From Opisthorchis felineus (lineage: Eukaryota; Platyhelminthes; Trematoda; Opisthorchiida; Opisthorchiidae): DNA of 64,000 nucleotides. Shown here piece by piece: positions 38,130-48,900 of the stretch (the stretch's first letter is position 1; each line of letters opens with the position of its first letter). The position numbers and the translations under genes were made by a program. The stretch spans positions 1 to 64,000 of the forward strand of contig SJOL01001890.1 of assembly GCA_004794785.1 (NCBI GenBank), written 5' to 3'. The notes beneath the pieces were generated by a model. The model searched no databases, was not told where the DNA came from, and saw nothing but the letters and a program-made list of their open reading frames with translations.

Positions 38130-39190
38130 CTAGATAGGTGACAGCATGAATGCCATATCGTTCATTGTTTCCAGCCAAAGCACAGTGGGGAGGGGCACGT
38201 GCACCCACTCCTGGAAGGCGAACAGCACCCACACCTTTCGTAACGTCTTTCATTCCCCTCTGCCATCGTTCAGCTGTAACACCCTTTCGATGCCTAACTG
38301 TCATGCCACCCAAAAGAAGCACGGGGACCAGGTTGCCCAATCCTAGACAGGGGAGGTCTAGAGGCAGAGGTCGGTTCGAACCACGGACCTTCCGGTCAGT
38401 AAATTTGCGCTGTAATCACTGAGCCATCTCGCCCCCTCTCCTCTGCCATATCAAATTCTGTCCAAATTTAGGCTTCCGCCGCTCCGAACTAGGCACTGAA
38501 AACAGCGGTCCTGTCGGTAGGCGGTAACTTGGTATGCTTAGCATACGTCCTAGCCACCTGTGCTTGCAGTGCTGAATGCATTTTTTGAGTGAAGTACCGT
38601 CTTCACCGATACCCGTCTCCTTATCACTTAATTCCAGACTCGCTCGTTACAGCCGATTCCAACTACAGCTCCGAGACATGGGTGGTCAAAGACCTGAAGA
38701 TGAAGACCTGAAGAAGACCGCCCGAAGTGGCCAAGTCTCGCAGCCGTACAACAAAACAGACCGTACTGTAGTCTGATGCACGCCTCCCTTGGGACCTAGT
38801 GAGATACCTTTTTGATGCCACAAGTGGTGCAAATTGGCAAACGCTATTCTGGTCTTCGAGATTCGTCCGTTGACTTCTGCCACACTGCCGTTAGAGCTAA
38901 TGCAACCTCTGAGATACCTATAGCTTTCTACTACTTCTATAGTCTCTCTTCAGGTTTCTAGAGACGTCAAAAGACTACGTTCCGCAGCATGAATTGCATT
39001 TTGCGGGCACGAAACACATACTGAATGACTGTATAACTTGTCCGCCTTTGTAACATTGCTTGCGCTTCGTGCTCAGTTGTAAAAAATGAGCACAGTATTG
39101 TCTGTACATTCCAGCTCTCGAGGTCCTCCCTAGGCAAGATCTGAACGCCGGAGTTTTGGAGACCTCCCAGTTCTCGTCTCATTATTGCAC
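38130..39190 (-). pseudogene. Decayed non-LTR RT, same family as 25508-26473, split by a SINE
   Basis: In minus order: GLQNSGVQILPREDLES, ARKMQFMLRNVVF, EVVESYRYLRGCISS, VNGRISKTRIAFANLHHLW, TVRSVLLYGCETWPLRA. Then a more decayed stretch leads to WQR, a SINE insertion (38267-38439), and the continuing WQRGMKDVTKGVGAVRLPG. This matches the C-terminal RT family of the relic at 25508-26473 (shared EVVE..F/YxYxG, RLPGWG-like end). It ends only about 190 bp from the ELP1 start codon, on the opposite strand. Confidence 0.85.
38257..38449 (-). repeat. SINE insertion with 10-bp target-site duplication
   Basis: The SINE body is 38267-38439. It is flanked by identical CCTCTGCCAT at 38257-38266 and 38440-38449, which lies inside the RT sequence coding for WQR. 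On the minus strand the SINE has a gatggctcagtg A-box-like motif, ctgaccggaaggtccg, B-box ggttcgaacc, cctgtctaggattgggcaac, and a tail ending gtgttacagctgaacg. The duplication proves insertion by target-primed retrotransposition, after the host element had already landed. Confidence 0.93.
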
Positions 39191-39257
39191 CTATGACGAA
39201 ATTTAGCTAAAATGAAGAGAGTGGACACCCTTTTCCGTCACCACTGCTGTAAAAAAG

Positions 39258-39384
39258 CATAGCATAAATATATTAGTATTTCGAAGTGACAGGCGAAGTC
39301 GGAAACTGACACCGCTCTACCCTGTCTTTTATCAACTGCGTTTTGCTATTTATTTCCTTTTCTTCTAACACAGCAACTGTTGAA
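39258..39384 (+). promoter_or_regulatory. ELP1 upstream sequence with candidate splice-leader acceptor
   Basis: A pyrimidine-rich run (tttatttccttttcttctaa) leads to CAG at 39371-39373, only 11 nt before the ELP1 ATG at 39385. This is either the 3' end of a 5' UTR intron or an acceptor for spliced-leader trans-splicing, which flukes use on many genes. An AT-rich ataaatatat lies near 39264-39273. No experimental support is visible in sequence. Confidence 0.5.
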
Positions 39385-39927
39385 ATGAAAAATCTGACTG
39401 TTATACAACAAGACGAACAATGGGTGGCTCTCCCGGACGTGCACCACCTTTCAGCTCAAGAATGGTCTAACTCCCTTGTCTTATCATCCGGTTGTTCTCT
39501 AGCGGTTATCACCGAAAAAATGGTTTGCACCTGCCCTTTATGATGATTTCTCCACTTAGACCTATAAATCCTCGATACCTGACTCCCATGGAGAAATTCT
39601 GTTATGCCAGCCCATTGGCCATCTTCAAGCGTGTGTGGTTACGACCAGTGGGATTCTGTTGTTGCGCGTCACGGACGATGTGGTACGGTTGTCATTATGC
39701 TAGTTCCTGCTTATTGTTCGTTGCAGGTCGTCAATGCATATGAGACGCCGGGATGTGTGGAGTGCGCAGCATTTTCTCCAGACAAGCTCACCATTGTGTT
39801 TGTCACACGCAAGTTCTGTATTTATATCTCTTATTGACGAATCCAGGCGACCATTGCATCACTTTGCTCACCACTAGTTTGGAGCCGATACTTACTGCTG
39901 ATTTGAGTGCACAGGGCTTTGGTACAG
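39385..39927 (+). CDS. ELP1: ELP1 exons 1-4, separated by three micro-introns
   Basis: Exon 1 gives 46 codons (MKNLTVIQQDEQW...). The introns are 39523-39559 (37 nt), 39683-39726 (44 nt) and 39818-39846 (29 nt), all GT...AG. Removing them converts stop-broken frames into one frame: ACVVTTSGILLLRV (human VCVATASGDVILCSL), GCVECAAFSPDKL (human ISVMSWSPDQEL), and CITLLTTSLEPIL (human LIMMTKDFEPIL). Exon 4 ends in phase 1 at a GTAAGT donor. The 39385 ATG is the first in frame and matches the conserved MRNL start. Donor GTTTGC of intron 1 is weak, but the protein match across it is clear. Confidence 0.87.
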
Positions 39928-42900
39928 GTAAGTTGTTGTATGACATGTCAGCGTGGGTATTCCTGTTCTGCTATCCATCCCTCAGCTAATTTGTAAAACT
40001 TCCGTCCATGAGAACCTCTGCTCAGATTGGGTGGGTAGGTCTACGGCCTCGACGACCGAAGACCGGTTGTAAATAAAAAAAGATAATCGTTCAACTGTAA
40101 CATCCTTTCGGTGCCCGGCTGCCATGCCACCCGAGGGAAGCACAAGGGTTGGGATACTGCCGGGTTTCCCAAGCCCAGACAGGAACGGTGGAGATTCAGT
40201 GGTCGGGTTCGAACCACGGACCTTCCGGTCAGTGAATTTGCGCTCTATCCACTGAGCTATCTCGCCCCCGAAAACCGGTTATGAGGATGTATGAACAACT
40301 TATCATAGGCCAAAAGCACAAATAGTATTCCCCCTCAACTACCATTTTTCACTCAATCCATTCAAGGTCCTCAGTGCTATTTTAACCCCTGAACAACGTG
40401 GGACAAATCGTCCCGTTCTTTTTTTATCCTAAATCGGCGAATATAGCATACAAAACACGTTTTAAAATCGAACTGATATCCCATAGGGTTAGAGGACATT
40501 TTCACCTGTTAACATGCTTCAGTCTATGTAATCCCAGCTTCCTTGTCAATTTTCGCGGCAAGGAAACATCCTGTTGAGTACCGTACTACTTCCGAAACCC
40601 CGCTACCCCATGGCTTGCCTGTCACATCACATCAATCGGATGATATCCTACGATTACCACTACGTCCTAATGGATGGCAATTCACAGTCGTCAAACTGCG
40701 TATAACTTGGGTTGTGAACTAAATAAGTAGGCCTATGCTACTTAGCCCCTACTAACCAGAGACCTAGTTTTTCCTCAGAGGTGGGTTGTTGTGACGATCC
40801 TGGTGACGTTCGCACACACGTTACTCTTTCAGGAACTGACAATGTACTGATTCCCCAGTATATCATCTGTAACGTCTTGGCAGGTGTCAGATGTTTGGCC
40901 AGCTGCTGGCCATATGAGCCCACGAGAACACAGGCACCGGAAACAAACCAAGATCGGAGGATGTGCGGTACATCTATGTCCCGTATATTAGGCCAGCATC
41001 ATCCAATTCCGGGAATGGGAACTCTAACTGTGACTAAAGTGCTTCGATCTCACTTGTTTTTGGATTTTTCTACCGATGATGATCGATGGTAGCTTTCGGG
41101 TTTTCAGGCGTTTTACTGTACCGTCTACGTTGAGGTGCCCTTTAAAACCCATTTGACATGCTGGATTTCATCAGATTTCTTCGCGCAAAATCTGATAGAC
41201 TGGTATGGATAATTTGTAAGGCATTCGTCCTCTTATGGACATCCGTCTGCCGTGATCATCCTCCTTAACATACGACAAAATTAACTGCTCCATGGCAGAA
41301 CCATTACTTCAGCACAGTTTACTTCAAAGGGCAATCAAGTTCATGCTTTATCTCACTTTCTATGTCAACTAATTAGACTTGGATTTTTCACTTATACTTC
41401 TCCGTCACTCACTTCCATCAGATGGTACTCGAGTACTTTCCGGGGCCAGAGGTATTAATCATCCTCATTACTGTATGCTCGTTGTCTTTTCTTCACCAAA
41501 CACTACCTACGCTTATGGTCACTGAGCTTAATACATTTCGCTGTAGTAACCCTTGTCCTCCGGAACAAAATTGTCTTTACTGGGAATGCGACATATCGAT
41601 TTATCAATGAGTATGCTGGTATATTTCAAGAGTGGGACTCAGTTTTTCTCTGGAACTGGCATTTAAGTGTGGGTCTCGATACTGGAGTATTGCGTTTAAT
41701 TGGACGCAAATAACCGGAAACCCAATGATGGTTATGAGATTTTGGGACTTCGAATGCGTGATCCTACGCATACGTTTTGCGTCTAGTATTGTTTTTTCTT
41801 AACGTGCTTTATGTATTATGTTTTATACTATACCTCTTGCAGCAGCCCCCATCGCCCTGGGTTGGGGAAAGAAGGAGACCCAGTTTCACGGTTCTTTGGG
41901 TAAACAAGCCGCTTTGGCAAAGCCTGAGGTAAGAATCTGGGGGTTTCCTATTTACTCTTCTGTCTTGTTGCACTTTTGCAACCAAAGATACTGTTTGTGG
42001 TAATATTAGTTGACCGTAGTCGATTCATGGTTGTCTTCTATTCCCGAAGAATTCGGTCTCACTATCCATTGTTTATTTTATACTTTTACTGTTATTGCCC
42101 GCCCCCGCCCCGTATATGCGACGGCACGTTAACTTTATTTGCGTTTATGCTATTCCTGTGGACTCATCCATACTTTTTGATGAATGACAGTCGATTTTTT
42201 TTTAATCTGTGGACTGTCAAGGACGTGGTACGGAGATGGTTAGTGAGATCTCTGAAGACTGTATTCGGAGACACCCTCGACCATCCCCGACCAGCTGTCT
42301 GCCTACTCACCCGCAGGTACAATTCCCTTGCATTTCCAAGTAGCAGTAACTACAGATCGATCAGCCACCGTTGGAGATTTAGTAAATAAGCACCAAAGAT
42401 GATTGCCATCATCCGAGACGAAATCGGAAGTCAACTTCTGGAGTGAGGTTTGTTGGGTTAAATGCCCTTTAGTTTCACTCGTATTTGACCTCGAGTTGAT
42501 GTTTCTTTTGTTGAACGTTTCAAAACAGATGTTGCCGGCATATCGTTCATGATACCCGCAATGATTGCCTTTTTGTTTGTTGTCTTTACATTGGCGATAC
42601 CACTCCTTTTGAGTGTATCTCGTAAGTTAGGCGCTGATGCATGACGTGGTATGTTGTGAGTTTCTTTTTTTTTCAAAAATGACATTCATCAAGTTCTACT
42701 ATATATACATATAATGGTCAACAGCTTCTGAAATATACAGGCGTGCGTCTTATTGACTACATTGTGTACAGAACTGGTTGGTTACGAGTTTGCACAGCGT
42801 TTGTTTTTTGTCGCTGGAAATATCTCCAAGGCCGCTGGAATGAGTCGGCTACAATGATGTCGTGAAGCTCTATTGGCCGCGATTGGCCGTCTGTATTAAA

Positions 42901-45900
42901 ATCAGTGTGAGTTATCAGCCAATTTCGAGTCCGTCAAGGGAGCTCGTAGATGGTGTGTAGCAGTAGGCGATCGGCATCGGCTTCCGCGGTCGATATTCAG
43001 GTCTTCAATGACCCTTCAGTTAGGTAGCGCCAGTAGCGTAGCAACAGTCAGGACTGCAGGGACCGCACAACACGTACTCGAACCCTTGCAGACGTCGTCT
43101 TTGGGCGAATTCGAAAAGAAATGTGTTTTGACAACGTCGTCTGCTTGACCATCAGAGACTCTATGAGTCCATCTGACGTCTAAACTACCTGAAGACACCA
43201 GTGGCCTGTTCCCTATGACCGGGCAGTGAAGTAACCGGGCTCAAAGAGTAAACCCAATGAGGCTGACAACTGCCACCTCCTACCCTACCGTATGATCCAC
43301 CAATAGCTAATGTCCCGGCAGTCACGCACTGATGCATCCGGATTTTCGTCTCCAATGCATAGCTCCCCAGTTTCACACTTCATCAGGCAACCAGAATAAT
43401 ATGGCGTCGACTGACCGATTAGGGTAGCCCTTCTCTGGCTTCACATTTTTTCGAGTGGACCGATCTGATGCGGTTGTATCAAACGTACCCCCACCCTTAA
43501 TACTTGTTTTATAGCGGAACAAATAATACCACTCGAACCGTCCGAACGAAATACCCAGTTAGATGCATATCACATGCACATTATATGCAACACCACCACC
43601 TAACCTTCCAGCATCCACAAGGCAATTCTAACATTCATTTCTGCCTACTCGCAAGTAGGCGAATCACCTGGTGTTGAATTGACTACCGCAGCTTGCAGCG
43701 TTTAGCAGCTGGTTACGCGTATCCTCTGTTGATGAGGAATCTTCGAACCAAGCAGCTTGGTTTCGGGCGTTCATTTATTCATGTGTGTATATCTTCTACT
43801 TTTTTATTGAAAAGGCTCCCACCTCTGTGGTCAGTGTTCACGATGACGGACGATACGAGGTCTGTTGGCGTGATGACGGAAAGTATTTCGTCATCTCCTA
43901 CCCCGATGCAACTTTAAGGAATCAAAGACGTCTTCGGATTTATGCCGAGTCGGGCGAACTGTTTTCCACCTCAAATGCAGTCAGCTATGCTGAACCTGGT
44001 CTGTGTTGGCGGTAAGTCAGCAATTATGGCGAATCTCTTTAAGATCGAAGCATCTTAGCTTGACCTTGTTCTTGACACTGAGCGAGGCTATAACTCCACA
44101 GTTGCGCAAACATCCACAGAAATTATTGCACGGTTTCCCATGTATCCTTTCTTATCATACGAACTAAAAATTACCATTTTTAAGAAAGGAAATTCTCGAT
44201 GGAAATAATCATTTGCATGCTAATTTGGTTTTCATGGGAGAGTCACATAAATCCTAGCTGAATCTCTCGTCTGAAAATGGGTGTGACGTCAGACTACCTT
44301 GGGGAGGTGTTCAATAAACTGCTCATTCCAGTGTTCATACAGTCACCATGCTTTGAAAACACAAAATTCTTCTGTGTACTGTCCAGCGCCCTCGTGAAGG
44401 AGTAGACGTACCTCTCCTTGTCCTTGGCAAAAGACTTTACAATTTGTTGCCAGTGCTGTCTTTGCTATCTCTTTCTATCCAGATTGTCCGGTTGAACGTT
44501 TGGAAATGTAGCAATCCAGAATGGTAGTAGTAGGCTAGTGGTAAATTCTTCTAACCCTTCTTTTTTTTATTCGTTTCCTTGTTGAATTTTACTGTAATGT
44601 GCTAACATCGTTGCGTGAATGTTTCGCCTTGGCGTTCCAACCGTATACTGTTATTGACTGATTGGTCGATTGATTCTATTCATTTGGAAAACTACGACAG
44701 ATTGATCAATGCAGAGTGGTCAACTGAGCGAGATGGCTCAGTGGTTAGAGAGCGAATTTACTGACCGTAAGGTCCGTGGTTAGGACCCGACCTGTGCCTC
44801 TCGACTTCCCCTGTCTAGGCTTGGGCAACCCGGCAGTATCCCAGCCCTCGTGGCTCTTTCTGGTGGCATGGCAGTTAGCACCGTAAGTGTGCTACAGCTG
44901 AACGATTTCAGTGCATTTCACTGAAACTGCCTTTGTTTCCAAACCTGGTGCTAGATATGTTGTGAGACTCCGTCTTGTCGTTTTCAGGTATAGCTGTTGT
45001 ACATGAAACCAAATAATTCCATGCAATTATCTACCGAGGAGATCACTTTCAGTTGGCACTTCTGGGCATCTTTCCATAGTTGCTTCCTTTCCACAGCAGT
45101 CTTTTTCTGGTCGTATATTTGAAATGGTCTCTCGTTTGAGAGGTAGATATGAGAACACCGGATTTTCTGTGTTATTCTCTTTCTGTGATGTAGCTGAACT
45201 GTTCATTTCTGGGAAAAGACAGTAGGGATGTAGTGATTTTGTACCGGTTCAAGTTTTTCTGAGGTTTCATAGCCAATTTTTTAAATAAGTTTTCGACGAC
45301 AAAAATAGATTATTTGGCTAGATGACTTGCTGGCTTCCGATAAGTAGCTGCCGGTGAAGAGTAGTGGATGCAGTGAACACCTGCTGAAAAAACACTAACT
45401 GCTCGCGCCTCTGTTACGAAATTAAATTCACGGGAGTATGATTGACATGCAGAGGCGTACACACCAGCTGGACGCCACCGGTCGACTTTATCATGATGGT
45501 GTAACAATGAGAACCGGTACCAGCTCCCTCACCTCAAGGCACCATCGTCATCTGTCGATTCCTCCAAATTGTATGTTCTGGAGGACTGCTCACTCGGCGG
45601 GGATGCTAATTAGGTGGTGAGCTAGCAGTAGGATTGTTACCGGTTTGCAATATCGTAGTCTAACATGGATTATGATTTGAAGTAGCAGGAAACTCTCATT
45701 GGGCAGCTTACTGGTTCTCACTTGGTGATCCAGGACGACCAATCAGTCGTTGGCCGTGGATTCAATTCAGACATTGGCGCTTGAAGTTTCCGATGTTCAC
45801 TTAGCTAAGATAGTCTTTCAGGACTACCCGCCAGCTTTGGAACCACGAAAGGCTCCTGCACAGACCATAGCTAGGTTGAGCAGAGTAGGGTACCAGAACA

Positions 45901-48900
45901 CCACCTTCTTCGCGTAGGTACGCCGTGGGATCTTCGTGCCAGACTGAAAGGATTCGATCACGCTGACAGTTTCTTCCGTGTGAGTGAGCCCTTACTTAAT
46001 GATCCACAGTACGTCATTGTTTGGTGAGTAGAAGGTTTTCGAGAAATCCACGTATAGGTCAGTTAATGATGTTTGTCTCTATTGCCTACGAAGTCACTAG
46101 TTTTTCAACAGTCCAGTTCCATCAAATTGGAATCATGACCTTCAAACCAACGTGAATTTCCTTGTCTGTGTAATTCGACTTTTGTTTTGGCTGTAACCTC
46201 AAAGCAATAGTAACATATATTGACAATATTAATTTTATTAGTTTTTCCCATGTACTAGGTGTTGTCAGTTAGCTCTTTCGACAATAACCATTGCTCTTTT
46301 TAGCCCCAGAGTTCAACTAATCACGACGATACAGAGGCGACCAGGTCGTGGTCTGGATGTGGTTTTTTTTGAGACCAATGCTGAACGACACGGGGAATTC
46401 GAGTTACTCAATGCTTCAGAAGAGTCATCGTTTTATGTGAAGCAGATCAACTTCGAGGAACAAGGTTATATTTTGGCGGCTCTGTGCACTCCACTTCAGC
46501 CCGGTGGTCAATCGGCTTTCAGTGAGTTCATTTCTGTTAGTACATGGCTGGATTTTCTATGTTCAGTAGGATAGATGAGTTCTCGGCCACACCTTGATTT
46601 TTTTCGTTTTCCTTAGCTGCTTAGAAACTTCAAGGGAGTGGCGTTTTCTCCAACAGACCCAAAATCCCTGAACTCTTATTGGAGGAGGAAAATCATTCAC
46701 TTTCATATTCGTCCAGGGCACCACAAGTGATAATTCCGTGTTTGTTTGGTGTCGTGCGATCGTCACCATTTTGGCTCGTTCACTGTACACTTTTGTGACA
46801 CGGATTTTCCATATTGCAGTTCCAATTTGAGGGAACAACTATCTTTACCCATACAAGAGGCACTTTTTGGTATTCCACTCCAACTAAAGAGGAAGCGCCA
46901 TGAGGCAGCATGGCTGTTTTCCCACTTGTGTTGCTGCTTCGTACATCGTGGTATACGTCGAACGCACTCCATAGTCGTACCACTGAATATAGTTGAGGTG
47001 GTCAACCAACCCAACATTTTGTATGAATCCATTCGGTCATTGCCGATTTTTGATACAAAATGTTCTCGCTGTCTAACGGCTGTCCCTCTCGAGCACGACC
47101 GCGAGGGTGAGCATACCATTCGGTAGCTTTAGGCTACTCGTCTCTCTACGACGTGACCATCCTTAACATGTAGTTAGGGGAAGCACTTGTCGGAATACGT
47201 CGTGCACAGTTGTCTTCTTTCGCGGGTTCTATTTAAGTCTAACTGAGTGACCATGAAACCACTAGTTATTGATTGCTACTATGTGAGTACACTCTCACTA
47301 TGCTGATGCAGCCTCATTTCTCACCTGCAGGTGCACCGGAAACGGTGGGCCTAGCTGTTAGAAACACCTATAGATGATTGAATTTCTTTTAGCCAAGGGT
47401 GGAAAGCATCGGATCACTGCTTTCATGAGGAAACACTCCCGTTGTGGAAATATCTATATTTTTCTGTCCGCGCATACAGTTCATTATGGTTTACCAAAAG
47501 GATAAAGTAATGCCAATATGTATGGCTTGCTAAAAGTAGCATCCGAAAAACGTGACGAAGGCAGAACACTTATGGAGATCTGCTTAAAGAGAGGAAGCTG
47601 AATCAAAAAGTGACTTATGTAATCGATTCGTTCCTGTCGCAAAAATGAGCCGACTGTATCCATTGTAGTTGATTTAGAACAGCCACGGGAAAAACTTGGT
47701 AATGAGGTTAGGTCACAAGGACTGCCGAGTTTAGAAAACATCAGTATTTGATTAAGATTAACCGTGTTTTGCCGAAACTCCGATTGCTCTCATACGCCCC
47801 TCTTGGTCCACCGGGGCTGACTGAGGAGAACCCGATTGAATTGATTACGATGCGACAACATATATGTTGAAGAGTGACAACAAAATGACAGCGTACAGTC
47901 GAAATTGGGAAATAGTGGTCAATAGGGAAGCAGTCGGAGAACTAACAAACTACAAAGGGATTAGGAGTTTACCGTTACAAAACCGACGCAGCAGCTTCTT
48001 TATGCCAAAAATTCATAGCAGCAGATGGAGTAGCAGCTGTTGACTGGACGCCCACACGTGTATCGGCAACACAATAATATGAGTGGAGCACCATACGTTT
48101 TCTCGTAATCGAACAATTTGAATTTAATAGTTACTAATGGAGTATAAAAATGGGGGAACTGGATAGACACGTGGCAAAAAGCGCGTTACTGATAAGTAGT
48201 TGATGAAAACTCAAGTTTCACAACTGCATCGGACGCCTCTTCCGAAAGGAATCAACAGAAGTCCTTATTAAAGGGGGATTGTTGTCGTCCATGGCTAGTA
48301 AATATTCATTTTTTTCGTCTAATCTAAAACAGTCGCATGGATCCGCAAGGTAACGCCAAGATACAGACCGTTATTCCTCGTGAAACACGACACTGTATAG
48401 AATGCGTCCGCATTCGCCTGTTTCTTCCCGAAATCGAAATAGCGGAAGACTATCAATTCAACGACAGTTTTGATAGGCTTTTTGGTAAATGCGTATGGAG
48501 TGACTCGAAACCTTTTTCTTGCCGATGGTTAGCTCAGTAGCGAGCAAATACGGAACGCCGATTTCGTCAATATTCAGCTCTCAAAAACCAGATGTCTTAC
48601 TGCGAGAAAAAATTTCAGCATGGAAAACACCTTGAACCCAAATCTGTTTGACTTGGTGTTTTCAGATCACCCATTGGGGTCATGAAAAATGAGGGGTAAC
48701 TAGCGAAATGCACTCATTTGCAAACAAATTTGGTTTTTCGGGAGACTCATTTGGAACCCAGCTGAATCTCTCGTTTATGATGTTTTCAAGCTATTTGCGT
48801 ATCCCAAATGAGTCAAATTTCTTGACTTCGTATTCCCATTGGCGTAAACAGCAAGTCAGTTCACACACACTGCAAACGCCACAAGCACACGTAAGGTGGA

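Larger units (their letters stand above)
44012..46303 (+). other. ELP1 intron 6
   Basis: The intron is 2.3 kb. It contains a foldback-family arm at about 44210-44276 and a SINE at 44725-44916. A purine-free T-run (near 44565) and other frames are unassigned. Confidence 0.7.

Noticed and set aside
38130..38439. SINE and LINE sharing a common 3' tail, because SINE and RT coding sequence are contiguous on the same strand
   Set aside because: The exact CCTCTGCCAT duplication on both sides and the resumption of the RT frame show simple insertion, not shared ancestry.
42458..42685. Small Lys-rich antisense gene
   Set aside because: Only 75 codons, no recognised motif and no flanking exons; kept only as a note in the intron entry.
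46746..47126. Protein gene on either strand in ELP1 intron 7
   Set aside because: Both strands are open over the same bases with no family motif, no splice partner and no clear start context.
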